From positions 1,550,001 to 1,614,000 of the forward strand of contig NZ_JAUSTJ010000002.1 of NCBI RefSeq assembly GCF_030812785.1: DNA of 64,000 nt, read 5' to 3'. Under the pieces are notes generated by a model. It was not told where the DNA came from. It was given only the letters and a program-made list of their open reading frames with translations, and ran no database searches. Both the position numbers and the translations under genes were made by a program. Of this stretch, positions 8,608 through 16,516 are shown piece after piece (positions within the stretch are counted from its first letter, which is position 1; each line of letters starts with the position of its first letter). Origin of the DNA: Sphingomonas kyeonggiensis. GTDB lineage: Bacteria > Pseudomonadota > Alphaproteobacteria > Sphingomonadales > Sphingomonadaceae.

Positions 8608-9600
8608 CTAGTGCGCGCTCCTGCGCAGCGTATCGGAGGGGCGCTCGCCGAAGCGCAGGCGATAGGCCTGGGCGAAGCGGCCGAGCTCCCAGAAGCCGTA
8701 ATGCATCGCGACGCTGGTGATCAGCGTGCTGGCCGGGTCCGACGCCAGCAGGGTCGCGCGCACCCGGTCGAGCCGGCGGTTGCGGGCATAGTGCATCGCG
8801 CTTTCGCCCAGGAACTCCTGGCAGGCGAGGTTGAGCGTGCGCTGCGGCACGCCCACCGCTGCGCAGATCGCGCCCAGCGAGAGCATCTCCTCCGGCCGCT
8901 CCTCCACCACGCGCTCGAACCGTGCGACGATGTCGCGGTGGCGGCCGAGCGCGGCGCGGTCGGCGCTCACCCGACCCTGGGCGAGGCAGGCGAGCAGGCT
9001 GTCGAGGATCGCACCGGAGAGCGCCCGCGCCGGGTGCGGCGCCTCGACGATCCACGGCGTATCGCGGATCACATTGGCGATGTCGCCCATAAGCCCGGTG
9101 AGCCGGGCCAGTGCCGCCTCTGGCGCGTGGAACATCCGGTCGTCATCGAGCGGCACGCCATGGTCGGTGCCGATCAGGTCCGGCGCATGGCCGGCGAGCA
9201 GGTCGAACGGCATGGCGACGATGCCGAACGCCCAGGGCATGCCGGCCGGCGAACCGGTCACGGTCCGCTCGTCCGGGCGGAAATGGAAGATGCGCCGGCC
9301 AAACAGCTTCCGGCCCGAGACCTGACGGACGATGCCGGGCTCGGTGGCGAACATGAAGGTATGGACATTCGGGATGGCCGCGGTCTGCGGAATGCCGCGG
9401 GCGAACTTGCCGATGCCGATATTGAGCCCGTCGAGAACCGCGCGGGCCAGCATCGCGTGGAAGTTCCTGCCGGCGCCGCCCAGCGGATTGGGACTGCTCC
9501 CCGAATTGATCCCGCCAATCGCCGATGCCATCGCGTCAGGGTCGGAGAAGGTGCCGAAATAGCTTCGGGAAACGGTCTCGGTTCGGGAATCGGACGACAT
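8608..9600 (-). CDS. AraC-family transcriptional regulator
   Basis: About 330 residues from the ATG at 9598-9600 (an in-frame GTG/ATG 36 bp upstream is possible). The N-terminal ~220 residues are an uncharacterised sensor-like domain. The last ~100 form the AraC double helix-turn-helix: LSLGAICAAVGVPQRTLNLA (first HTH), then SVAMHYGFWELGRFAQAYRL followed by RFGERPSDTLRR, the family's C-terminal signature. These proteins bind direct-repeat sites and usually activate adjacent genes. Its target is unknown. Candidates are the autotransporter downstream on the same strand or the arabinofuranosidase upstream. Its 5' end overlaps the GntR remnant. Confidence 0.88.
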   Translation of the reverse strand: MSSDSRTETVSRSYFGTFSDPDAMASAIGGINSGSSPNPLGGAGRNFHAMLARAVLDGLNIGIGKFARGIPQTAAIPNVHTFMFATEPGIVRQVSGRKLFGRRIFHFRPDERTVTGSPAGMPWAFGIVAMPFDLLAGHAPDLIGTDHGVPLDDDRMFHAPEAALARLTGLMGDIANVIRDTPWIVEAPHPARALSGAILDSLLACLAQGRVSADRAALGRHRDIVARFERVVEERPEEMLSLGAICAAVGVPQRTLNLACQEFLGESAMHYARNRRLDRVRATLLASDPASTLITSVAMHYGFWELGRFAQAYRLRFGERPSDTLRRSAH

Positions 9601-9868
9601 CGTTACGGAGGTAGCTCTGACCGACAGCTCCGCCAATAGATGCGTGTTTCATCGAGGCGTGATAGACGCGCGGCAGGGCGGGGTCATAGAGCTTGCCGTC
9701 GGCGGCACGCCCGGCCTCGGTCGCGAGCGTATGCCGGCGCATCAACGCCAGCGCGTCCTTCATCGCCTTGATGTCTGCCTCGTCCCCGCGCTCCGCGGCC
9801 AGGCGCACCGCATTGGGTTCGACGATGGCGCGCAACTCGAACAGGTCCCGCACGAAGTTGCGTTTCAT
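9536..9868 (-). pseudogene. GntR/FadR-type regulator remnant (FCD domain only)
   Basis: The ORF begins KRNFVRDLFELRAIVEPNAV, RLAAERGDEADI and RRHTLATEAGRAAD, the start of an FCD ligand-binding domain of GntR-family regulators. Known relatives have a ~75-residue winged-helix DNA-binding domain before this point, and it is missing: an in-frame stop lies only ~50 bp upstream of 9868, next to the arabinofuranosidase stop. After about residue 70 the FCD similarity also disappears and the frame runs into the start of the AraC gene. It is therefore a truncated internal fragment. GntR regulators often control sugar-acid or pentose genes, so it may once have regulated the neighbouring glycosidase. Confidence is moderate because it rests on one domain half. 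Confidence 0.55.
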
Positions 9869-9915
9869 GCAGGTGCGGGCCGGGCGAGGACGCTGGTCCC
9901 CGCCCGGCTGCCCGT

Positions 9916-11514
9916 TCAGGGGTCAATCTGCACCACCGCCACGGACTTGCCCGGCAGCTCAAGCGCCACGCCGGCCTTGCCGGCCTTGCCCGTGAACGGC
10001 TTGGGCACCACGGCATTGGGCGCCTCGAAGCTGTTCACCGAGTCCACCCGCGGAGCAGTCAGAATCTCGCCCCGCGCGGCGCGTGGCTGTACGCCGGGGA
10101 AACGGGCAACGATCTTCGCGGGCCGGTTCGGATCGAGATTGGTCACCGCCAGCCAGAGCTTGCCCCCCGTGTCGCGCACCGCCACGGCATCGATCCGCGG
10201 CAGCTTGATGTCGCCCTGCGAGTACGTGCCCGCATCGAAGCGCACCGGCACATAAGTCGCGTCCTGGAACGGCAGGTACATCCGGTAGATGTGGTAGGTC
10301 GGCGTGAGGACCATCTTCTCCTTGTCGGTGAGGATCATCGCCTGAAGCACATTGATCATCTGGGCGATGTTGGTGATCCGCACCCGGTCCGCATGGCGCG
10401 CGAAGATGTTGAGGTTGAGCGCCGCCAGGATCGCGTCGCGCATCGAGTTCTGCTGCTGCAGGAAGCCCGGGTTGCTGCCCGGATTGGGAGCCAGCCAGGC
10501 ACCCCATTCGTCGACCGCGATCGCCACCTTCTTCTCGGGATCATACTTGTCCATGATCGCGGCGTTCTTCGCGATGGTCTCGTCCATGCCCAGCGTTTCC
10601 TTGAGCATGCGCGCGTAGCGGCCCTCGTCGAAGCCGGTGCTCGGCTGGGTCACCGGCCAACCGCCGCCGGTGGTGTAGCGGTGGAGCGAGAGGCCCTCGA
10701 TGCTCCACGCCCAGTCATGTGCCTTCCATGCCTTCATCACGCTTTCGGTGTAGGACAGGTTGTCGTCGCCCGGCCCCACGGCAATGCGCTGCATCGCGCC
10801 GGGGCTGTCGGCGGCCTGGGCCGGGTTGTAGTTGCGCACGAAGCGGGCGAAGGGCTTCATCACATCGGCATAATGGTCGGCGGTCATCGCGCCGCCGCAC
10901 GACCAGCTCTCGTTGCCGATGCCGAGATATTTCACCTTGTACGGTGCCTTGTGCCCGTTCGCGGCACGCTCCCTGCCCGCCGTGGTCTCGGGATCGGCGG
11001 TCATGTATTCCAGCCACTCGGCGGCCTCCGCCACCGTACCCGAGCCGATATTGACCGAGACATAGGCGTCGCTGCCGATCTGGTCGACAAAGTCCATGAA
11101 TTCGTCGGTTCCGAAGCTGTTTGGCTCCGTCGCACCACCCCAGTTGGAGTTGATCGCAACCCTGCGATCCTTCGCGGGGCCGATGCCATGGCGCCAGTGA
11201 TATTCGTCGGCAAAGCAGCCGCCCGGCCAGCGCACGTTCGGCACGCGGATCGCGCGGAGCGCTGCGACCACGTCCTTGCGGATGCCGCGCACATTGGGGA
11301 TCGCGGAGTCCTTGCCGACCCAGACGCCGCCATAGATGCCGGTGCCGAGATGCTCGGCGAACTGGCCGAAGATGTTGCGGTCGATCTTGCTGCCGGGCTT
11401 GGCGGTATCCACCACCATTTCCACCGGCGCGGACGCGTCGGTCTGCGCAAGCGCCGGCGACGCGGAGGCCAGCAGGAGCGCAACGGCGGCGCCCGGACGG
11501 ACGAAGTCGATCAT
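9916..11514 (-). CDS. abfA: Secreted alpha-L-arabinofuranosidase, GH51
   Basis: 532 residues. An N-terminal signal peptide (about 1-23, ending SPALAQ) sends it across the inner membrane. The GH51 catalytic region follows: IFGQFAEHLGTGIYGGVWVG, then VRWPGGCFADEYHW. The acid/base glutamate is in GIGNESWSCGG (E202) and the nucleophile glutamate in AVDEWGAW (E336). The C-terminal ~150 residues match the beta-sandwich of this family. GH51 enzymes remove terminal alpha-1,2/1,3/1,5-linked arabinofuranose from arabinan, arabinoxylan and related polymers. The start at 11514 has a GGGAGG site just upstream. Its length and active site are intact. It stands alone, beside the AraC gene and the GntR remnant. 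A candidate promoter and a 16-bp palindrome lie upstream. Confidence 0.93.
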   Translation of the reverse strand: MIDFVRPGAAVALLLASASPALAQTDASAPVEMVVDTAKPGSKIDRNIFGQFAEHLGTGIYGGVWVGKDSAIPNVRGIRKDVVAALRAIRVPNVRWPGGCFADEYHWRHGIGPAKDRRVAINSNWGGATEPNSFGTDEFMDFVDQIGSDAYVSVNIGSGTVAEAAEWLEYMTADPETTAGRERAANGHKAPYKVKYLGIGNESWSCGGAMTADHYADVMKPFARFVRNYNPAQAADSPGAMQRIAVGPGDDNLSYTESVMKAWKAHDWAWSIEGLSLHRYTTGGGWPVTQPSTGFDEGRYARMLKETLGMDETIAKNAAIMDKYDPEKKVAIAVDEWGAWLAPNPGSNPGFLQQQNSMRDAILAALNLNIFARHADRVRITNIAQMINVLQAMILTDKEKMVLTPTYHIYRMYLPFQDATYVPVRFDAGTYSQGDIKLPRIDAVAVRDTGGKLWLAVTNLDPNRPAKIVARFPGVQPRAARGEILTAPRVDSVNSFEAPNAVVPKPFTGKAGKAGVALELPGKSVAVVQIDP

Positions 11515-11590
11515 TAATCCTCCCTGTTCTGATCTGTTCTCAGGCGAAAGTGGACGCTGGACGAAGTGCTCAGCACACAGCCTCCTCAGA

Positions 11591-11618
11591 ATCCTAGTCC
11601 GACAAAATCAGCGGTCAA
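11591..11618 (-). promoter_or_regulatory. Candidate sigma-70-type promoter of abfA
   Basis: On the minus strand, TTGACC (-35, 11613-11618) and TAGGAT (-10, 11591-11596) are separated by 16 bp and lie about 75 bp upstream of the abfA start. Inferred from consensus likeness only. Confidence 0.45.
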
Positions 11619-11678
11619 GCCAGAGTCGCCATGAGCAGCGCCACTAAACACATGAGGAAACAGGGACGAAGGCCGCGC

Positions 11679-11694
11679 TTGAAACTAGTTTCAA
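11679..11694. promoter_or_regulatory. Perfect 16-bp palindrome, candidate operator upstream of abfA
   Basis: TTGAAACTAGTTTCAA is exactly self-complementary. It lies about 60 bp upstream of the candidate abfA -35 box, a position that suits an activator or distal repressor site. The cognate regulator is not known. The rest of 11515-11886 holds no gene. Confidence 0.5.
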
Positions 11695-11886
11695 TAGTCC
11701 TACAATATAATCAACGGGGGTGATATCCGCCCTCCAACGGGGAAATGCGCGTTGAACCCGCTGGCCGGGACGGAAGAGACCGAACCAGCCTTCGCTTCGG
11801 TCACCCGTGACCTTGCGCGCTGCCCATCAGATAACCCGAGCCCGCCTGTCCCATCTGCGCCGGCGACCACGATATCCTGACCGCCC

Positions 11887-12339
11887 TCAGGCCATAGCTG
11901 CACGCCTGCCAAGCAGAGCATCGATCGACCACACTCCGCCACCCCGCGCCATCAGTGGTAACAGGATTGCCGCCCAGCTCAGATGCGTCGGCCAGGCATC
12001 GGGATAGACGAACACCTCGATCACCAGCGTCATCGTGAATAGTGCCAGTGCCGAGAAACGGGTAAAGAGCCCGAGCACGAGCAGGATCGAAAAGACATGC
12101 TCGGACCAGGTCGCCGCCACCGCCGCTATCTCCGGCGGAACCAGCGGCAACGCATATTCGGTGCGGAACAGTTCATAGGTGCTGTCCGTGATGTGGATCA
12201 GGCCATCGACCTTGGTCCGGCCCGACAGGAAAAAGACGCCGGCAATACCCAGCCGGGCGATGAGCAGCAGCAGGGCATCCGGCACAAGCGCCGAGACACG
12301 GCGGACGAGGCGCGCGTGAAGCGCGATCAGCGAGGTCAT
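11887..12339 (-). CDS. DoxX-family membrane protein of the bufferin locus
   Basis: 150 residues from ATG 12337-12339, preceded by GGAG; the frame is open 14 codons further upstream but without a leader-like sequence. DoxX-family traits are visible: an N-terminal helix with [20 protein letters not shown], then three more membrane helices, including [20 protein letters not shown] and [20 protein letters not shown]. It lies about 60 bp downstream of bufA1 on the same strand and is presumably cotranscribed from the SigF-type promoter at 12784-12809. Bufferin operons of other proteobacteria commonly include a DoxX protein. Its role there is unclear; quinone- or redox-linked functions have been suggested for the family. 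Confidence 0.85.
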   Translation of the reverse strand: MTSLIALHARLVRRVSALVPDALLLLIARLGIAGVFFLSGRTKVDGLIHITDSTYELFRTEYALPLVPPEIAAVAATWSEHVFSILLVLGLFTRFSALALFTMTLVIEVFVYPDAWPTHLSWAAILLPLMARGGGVWSIDALLGRRAAMA

Positions 12340-12397
12340 GGGAAATCTCCGAAAGCCGCGCTGGGGTGCGCGATTGCGCATCCCAGCGCGGGCGGGA

Positions 12398-12691
12398 TCA
12401 GGCCTTGGGCGTCAGCGAACCATTGCCCTTGGGCGTCCTGATCGTCGTGCACGTGCCGGCCTTGACCAGCTTCCAGGCATTGCCCTGATAATTGACCTTC
12501 GAGGTGCCGGCGCAACTCGTGCCGGCACCGGCCTTGCAGTCATTCTTTCCGGCAAGCGCGACGCCATAGCATTTCTCCATCGCGGGCGCGGTCTGTGCGG
12601 AAGCGGCTGAACTGAGCGCAGCACCAGCAACGGCGATCGCGAGGCTGGCGGCGAGAGTGGCGTTGGTCGAACGCATATGTCTGTCCTTCAT
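12398..12691 (-). CDS. bufA1: Bufferin 1 precursor (DUF2282)
   Basis: 97 residues from ATG 12689-12691, with GGAGG 8 bp upstream; a second ATG at 12676 with AAGGA is also possible. The leader is a signal peptide ending near [11 protein letters not shown]. The mature part shows the DUF2282 pattern with four cysteines: [19 protein letters not shown] and GTC, ending in [12 protein letters not shown]2282 peptides are ribosomally made precursors, exported to the periplasm, whose cysteines are converted to thiooxazoles by a DUF692 (MNIO) enzyme; the product buffers copper. The operon here is bufA1-doxX only. The usual bufB-bufC pair is instead beside bufA2, about 2 kb away. A SigF-type promoter lies about 95 bp upstream, consistent with stress induction. 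Confidence 0.88.
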   Translation of the reverse strand: MKDRHMRSTNATLAASLAIAVAGAALSSAASAQTAPAMEKCYGVALAGKNDCKAGAGTSCAGTSKVNYQGNAWKLVKAGTCTTIRTPKGNGSLTPKA

Positions 12692-12783
12692 GATCCATGC
12701 CTCCGGCACGCGGCGCCGGCAGAGGGAAGCCGGGCCGCGCGAAGACCGGGGGAAGGAGGCGGAATTCCCGGTCACGCTGCCAA

Positions 12784-12809
12784 TTCGCCGGGCAGCCTCG
12801 CGGCGTTAC
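12784..12809 (-). promoter_or_regulatory. SigF-type ECF promoter of bufA1-doxX
   Basis: On the minus strand GTAACG (12804-12809) and CGAA (12784-12787) are separated by exactly 16 bp. This matches the motif found upstream of sigF and bufA2 in this window and the GTAACC-N16-CGAA form known for Caulobacter SigF. Confidence 0.75.
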
Positions 12810-12841
12810 AAAAGCCACTCGAAAAAATTCCGCGGCACCGT

Positions 12842-12867
12842 GTAACCTTGCCGCCGGCTACGCCGAA
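12842..12867 (+). promoter_or_regulatory. SigF-type ECF promoter of sigF (autoregulatory)
   Basis: GTAACC (12842-12847), 16 bp, CGAA (12864-12867), ending 20 bp before the sigF start codon. It is divergent from the bufA1 promoter, so both sit in one short regulatory region. Confidence 0.75.
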
Positions 12868-12887
12868 TTCTTCTGCAAGGAGGAGGA

Positions 12888-13427
12888 ATGCGAGCGGACG
12901 AGGACGTGCTGCACGGACTGATGGTGGATGGGCTGGGCGGCGACGCCGCGGCGCATGCCGCATTGCTGCGACTGCTCGTGCCGGTACTGCGTGGCTTTTA
13001 CCGGCGCCGCGCCAATGGCGCCGACGACGATATCGAGGATCTTGTGCAGGAAACGCTGATCGCGGTGCATGTCCGCCGCGCCACCTATGACCGCGAGCGC
13101 GCCTTCACCGCGTGGTTGTTCGCGATTGCCCGCTACAAGATGGTAGACCATTTCCGCCGCGTCCGCCGCCTGCACCCGATCGAAGGCCTGGAGGAGGTAC
13201 TATTAGCCGAGGATTTCGAGCCCGCCGCCGCGGCACGGCTCGACGTCGAGGAACTGCTCGCGATACTGCCCACCAAGCAGGCGGACATGATCCGTGCGAC
13301 ACGGCTCAATGGCCTCAGCGTCGCAGAGGCAGCCAAGGCAGGCGGGATCGGCGAGTCCGATGTGAAGGTTTCGGTGCATCGGGGTTTGAAGGCGCTGATG
13401 GCGCGCATCCAGGGAGGCGCGCGATGA
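12888..13427 (+). CDS. sigF: ECF sigma factor SigF
   Basis: 179 residues, about the usual ECF length. Region 2 is visible in DDDIEDLVQETLIAVH and AWLFAIARYKMVDHFRR. Region 4 is LLAILPTKQADMIRATRLNG, then a helix-turn-helix through SVAEAAKAGGIGESDVKVSV. There are no extra C-terminal domains. The start follows an AGGAGG-rich leader with short spacing. Its stop overlaps the NrsF start by 4 bp (ATGA), typical of a sigma/anti-sigma pair. In Caulobacter, SigF is held inactive at the membrane by NrsF and responds to chromate, cadmium and copper-type stress, controlling bufferin genes. The same arrangement and three matching promoters here support that role. Confidence 0.92.
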   Translation: MRADEDVLHGLMVDGLGGDAAAHAALLRLLVPVLRGFYRRRANGADDDIEDLVQETLIAVHVRRATYDRERAFTAWLFAIARYKMVDHFRRVRRLHPIEGLEEVLLAEDFEPAAAARLDVEELLAILPTKQADMIRATRLNGLSVAEAAKAGGIGESDVKVSVHRGLKALMARIQGGAR

Positions 13428-14065
13428 ACACCGAAGACCTCATCGCCCAGCTTTCGCAAGACGTGCCGCCGGTCCGCCGCCGTGCGGTCGGACGGCGGCT
13501 TGCCATCGGCATCGCTCTGGGCAGCCTGGTATCTGCAGTACTGGTCGCACTCGTCCTTGGCATACGCCCGGATCTCGGTCTCGCCATGCGCGGCGCCACC
13601 TTCTGGATGAAATGGAGCTACACCTTCTCGCTCGCGATCGCGGCGGTGGTGATGGTCGTGCAGCTCGCCAGGCCGGACAGCGCCCGACTGCGCTGGACCT
13701 GGCTGCTGGCGATCCCCGTGACCTTGCTCGCCGTCCTTGGCATCGCCGAACTCGCCCGCACGCCCCCCGCCGAATGGCTGGCGATGTGGCTTGGAAACAG
13801 CTGGATGGTCTGTCCCTGGCTGGTGCTGGCGCTGGCCATGCCGATCTTCATCGGCCTGCTCTGGTCGTTCCGCCGGCTGGCACCGACCCGCCTGCGCGCC
13901 GCCGGTGCGGCTGCCGGGCTCGCGGCCGGAGCATTCGCCGCCATGGTCTATTGCATCCATTGCCCCGAGGTCTCGGCGATCTTCGTGCTGACCTGGTATT
14001 CGCTCGGCATCCTGCTTGCAGCCTCACTCGGCGCGCTCCTCGGGCCGCGGCTTTTGCGCTGGTAA
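13424..14065 (+). CDS. nrsF: NrsF anti-sigma factor (DUF1109), membrane protein
   Basis: 213 residues from ATG 13424, overlapping the sigF stop. A short cytoplasmic N-terminus (NTEDLIAQLSQDVPPVRRR) precedes six predicted membrane helices, the DUF1109/NrsF pattern. Cysteines lie in SWMVCPW and VYCIHCPE; family members use a conserved cysteine pair to sense metal or redox stress and then release SigF. The frame is open for about 100 codons further upstream, but that overlaps sigF and is a shadow. Cotranscribed with sigF; its stop is only 13 bp before the next SigF-type promoter (bufA2). Confidence 0.9.
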   Translation: MNTEDLIAQLSQDVPPVRRRAVGRRLAIGIALGSLVSAVLVALVLGIRPDLGLAMRGATFWMKWSYTFSLAIAAVVMVVQLARPDSARLRWTWLLAIPVTLLAVLGIAELARTPPAEWLAMWLGNSWMVCPWLVLALAMPIFIGLLWSFRRLAPTRLRAAGAAAGLAAGAFAAMVYCIHCPEVSAIFVLTWYSLGILLAASLGALLGPRLLRW

Positions 14066-14078
14066 TTTCGCACCGCCT

Positions 14079-14104
14079 GTAACCGCGTGGCCCACCGCTC
14101 CGAA
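14079..14104 (+). promoter_or_regulatory. SigF-type ECF promoter of bufA2-bufB-bufC
   Basis: GTAACC (14079-14084), 16 bp, CGAA (14101-14104), with the bufA2 ATG at 14150. This position excludes the longer frame from 14111 as the real start, because that ATG would sit at about the transcription start. Confidence 0.75.
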
Positions 14105-14149
14105 TAGGGAATGCCAATCTGGCTGAACCCCTTTTCTGGAGTATCCCGA

Positions 14150-14428
14150 ATGACCATCGTCCGCACCGGCGTCAGCCTCGCCGCTTCCGCCGCCGTCATC
14201 GCGATCAGCGCCGCGGCGCCGACCGCCGCCATCGCCAAGTCGGGCGCCGGCGCCGCGACCGCCAAGGTCGTCCATTGCTATGGCATCAACACCTGCAAGG
14301 GCACCTCGGACTGCAAGACCGCGAAGAACGACTGCCGTGGCCAGAACGACTGCAAGGGCCAGGGCTTCAAGGAAATCACCGCCAAGGCATGCAAGGCCGC
14401 CGGCGGCAGCCTGACCGCGCCGAAGTGA
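14150..14428 (+). CDS. bufA2: Bufferin 2 precursor (BufA2 family)
   Basis: 92 residues, chosen from ATG 14150 with TGGAG at 14137-14141. The signal peptide runs to about APTAAIAKS. The mature peptide has six cysteines in a tight array: HCYGINTCKG, SDCKTAKNDCRG, NDCKGQ and KACKAAGG. This matches the second bufferin subfamily, distinct from the four-cysteine DUF2282 type of bufA1. The cysteines are expected substrates of the DUF692 enzyme encoded 64 bp downstream, giving a periplasmic copper-binding product. It is the first gene of bufA2-bufB-bufC and has its own SigF-type promoter. Confidence 0.85.
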   Translation: MTIVRTGVSLAASAAVIAISAAAPTAAIAKSGAGAATAKVVHCYGINTCKGTSDCKTAKNDCRGQNDCKGQGFKEITAKACKAAGGSLTAPK

Positions 14429-14492
14429 GCGCGCTCCGGCCCGGCGCGCCCCAGGCGCCGGGCCGGCTTTCCGCAAGCCCCGGAGACTATCG

Positions 14493-15323
14493 ATGATCGC
14501 ACCCTTTTCCGGCTTCGGCCTCGGCCTGCGCAAGCCGCATTATGCCGAATTCCTCGAGACGCGTGTCGCGGTCGACTTTGTCGAGGTGATCTCCGAGAAT
14601 TTCATGGTCGAGGGCGGGCGCCCGCGCCGCATCCTGCGCGAGGTCCGCGAGCGCTATCCGGTGGCGCTGCACGGCGTCTCGATGTCCCTGGGTTCGGCCG
14701 ACGGATTGGATGGCGCCTACCTCGCCCGACTGCGTGCTCTGGTCGACGAAGTCGATCCGCTCTTCGTCTCCGACCATCTGAGCTGGTCGCGGATAGAGGG
14801 CTTCAATTCGCACGACCTGCTACCCCTACCCTATACGAACGCGGCGCTCGATCTGGTCTGCGCGAACCTTGACCGCGCACAGGATGTCCTGGGCCGCGCG
14901 ATGCTGATCGAGAACCCTTCGACCTATATCGACTTCGCGCCGGCCGACATGACCGAATGGGAATTCCTCGATCGCCTGTGTGCGCGCACCGGCTGCGGGC
15001 TGCTGCTCGACGTCAACAATGTCTTCGTGAGCGCGAGTAACCATGGCTTCGATCCGCTCGCCTATCTGGATGGCATCCCGCACGCACGGGTGCGCCAGAT
15101 CCATCTTGCCGGGCACAGCCAGGGCAGCGAATTGCTGATCGACACCCACGACCAGCCGGTGCCTGCCCCTGTCTGGGAGCTGTATGCACATGTCCTGCCC
15201 CGGCTCGGGTCCGTCGCGACGATGATCGAACGCGACGATGCGATCCCGCCGCTGCACGAACTTCTTGCAGAGCTTGGCACCGCCCGCCACATTGCGGCGG
15301 GCTGTGTACGGGCAGCGGCATGA
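14493..15323 (+). CDS. bufB: MNIO enzyme BufB (DUF692), bufferin-modifying iron enzyme
   Basis: 276 residues, full DUF692 length. The TIM-barrel metal-site motifs are all visible in order: VALHGVSMSLG, VSDHLSWSR, IENPSTY, LLLDVNNVFVS, QIHLAGHS, IDTHDQPV and MIERDD. DUF692/MNIO proteins hold two or three iron ions and oxidise peptidyl cysteines to thiooxazoles or related products. The natural substrate is the BufA2 peptide encoded just upstream; bufA1, nearby, has no enzyme of its own and may also be a substrate. It overlaps bufC by 4 bp (ATGA), so the two are translationally coupled. Confidence 0.92.
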   Translation: MIAPFSGFGLGLRKPHYAEFLETRVAVDFVEVISENFMVEGGRPRRILREVRERYPVALHGVSMSLGSADGLDGAYLARLRALVDEVDPLFVSDHLSWSRIEGFNSHDLLPLPYTNAALDLVCANLDRAQDVLGRAMLIENPSTYIDFAPADMTEWEFLDRLCARTGCGLLLDVNNVFVSASNHGFDPLAYLDGIPHARVRQIHLAGHSQGSELLIDTHDQPVPAPVWELYAHVLPRLGSVATMIERDDAIPPLHELLAELGTARHIAAGCVRAAA

Positions 15324-16123
15324 GCCTGCTCGACCTGCAACGCGACATGCGCGCCTGGCTGGTGGATGAGGACGCCGTGGCGGCCAATCGGCTCGGCGGC
15401 GGGGACGTCGCAGCGGGCCTACGGATCCACCTGAACAATTTTCGCGCCCAGCTCACGGCCTGTCTGGAAGAGAGCTTCGCGCACACACGTGCCTGGATCG
15501 GCGGCGATGCCTTCCACCACGCGGTGGTCACGCATGTCGAGCGTGTCCACCCTGGCAGCTGGACGCTCGATGCCTATTCTCGCGATTTTCCGGCGACGCT
15601 CAAACTGCTGTATCCCGCCGACCCCGAAATCGCCGAACTGGCCTGGATCGAGCAGGCGCTGGCCGAAGCCTTTGCCGGCCCCGATACCGAGGCGCTCACC
15701 GCGGCAGAGTTGCACGATGTCGATTGGGACAACGCCGTGCTCCGCTTCACGCCAACCCTGGATCTCACCGAACTGACAACCAATGCGCCCGCAATCTGGT
15801 CGGCCCTGGCCCAAGGCGCTGAGCCGCCCGCCGTCGCCATGCTATCGGAGACCGGGGCGATCCTCGCCTGGCGCGACGGCGAAATGCCGCGCTTCCGCGC
15901 GATTGACCAGATCGAGCACCAGGCATTGCTGCGTTTGCGAGCCTCCCTGCCTTTCGGCGGCCTATGTGCCGGGTTGGTCGAGCTGCTCGGCGAGGAGGCC
16001 GGCGTTGCCCGGGCCGGCGCAATGCTCGGCCAGTGGCTTGCGGATGCGTTGATAACTTCACTTGGGTCAGGCACCCGCCTCGACGCGCCGGAGCAGCCAC
16101 TGCCCCCTGCACATGATGCTTGA
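15320..16123 (+). CDS. bufC: BufC (DUF2063), partner of the MNIO enzyme
   Basis: 267 residues. The N-terminal ~100 residues are the DUF2063 helical domain: LLDLQRDMRAWLV, then LRIHLNNFRAQLTACLEESF, FHHAVVTHV and LDAYSRDFPATLK. The C-terminal half is a variable domain. DUF2063 proteins pair with DUF692 enzymes and are thought to present the precursor peptide to them. Start at the ATGA overlap with bufB. Last gene of the operon; no clear terminator was found before the TonB receptor gene. Confidence 0.88.
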   Translation: MSLLDLQRDMRAWLVDEDAVAANRLGGGDVAAGLRIHLNNFRAQLTACLEESFAHTRAWIGGDAFHHAVVTHVERVHPGSWTLDAYSRDFPATLKLLYPADPEIAELAWIEQALAEAFAGPDTEALTAAELHDVDWDNAVLRFTPTLDLTELTTNAPAIWSALAQGAEPPAVAMLSETGAILAWRDGEMPRFRAIDQIEHQALLRLRASLPFGGLCAGLVELLGEEAGVARAGAMLGQWLADALITSLGSGTRLDAPEQPLPPAHDA

Positions 16124-16516
16124 ACCGCCGCATGCGCCGCGGCCAAAGGCATCTGCTGAACGACGTCCGAATCGCACCAATGAGATACCGGGCGTCATGG
16201 GTTCCTCGCGACCCTGATCGTTTGCACCTGCCTCTCGGCGCAGGTGGCATCCGCGCTATGCATCATCTGGATTCGGCGCATGATACGCCGGATCTTGCTT
16301 ATGCAGCGATCGTCCCGACCCCCGCGATCGTGGAGAATATAACAACCAATTTATTTTCTTTATTGCCAGAATAAAACCAGCATGGCACCTTCATAGAACC
16401 AAGTCCGGGAAGACTAATCGGGAGCGGAAACCGGCCAACAGCCGAACGCATCTCCTATGGGAGCGCGCCCCCGACGAACCAAATCCCGGGATGGATGGTC
16501 AACGATTGGGGGATCA
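16124..16516. other. Intergenic region between bufC and the TonB receptor
   Basis: 393 bp with no supported gene. An 84-codon ORF at 16120-16374 has no motif. A hairpin (CACCTGC 16225-16231 / GCAGGTG 16240-16246) lacks a T-run. An AT-rich stretch near 16330-16380 probably contains the receptor promoter. Confidence 0.4.

Noticed and set aside
16120..16374. 84-codon ORF after bufC
   Set aside because: It starts within the bufC stop region, has no SD and no motif, and the sequence becomes AT-rich promoter-like DNA.
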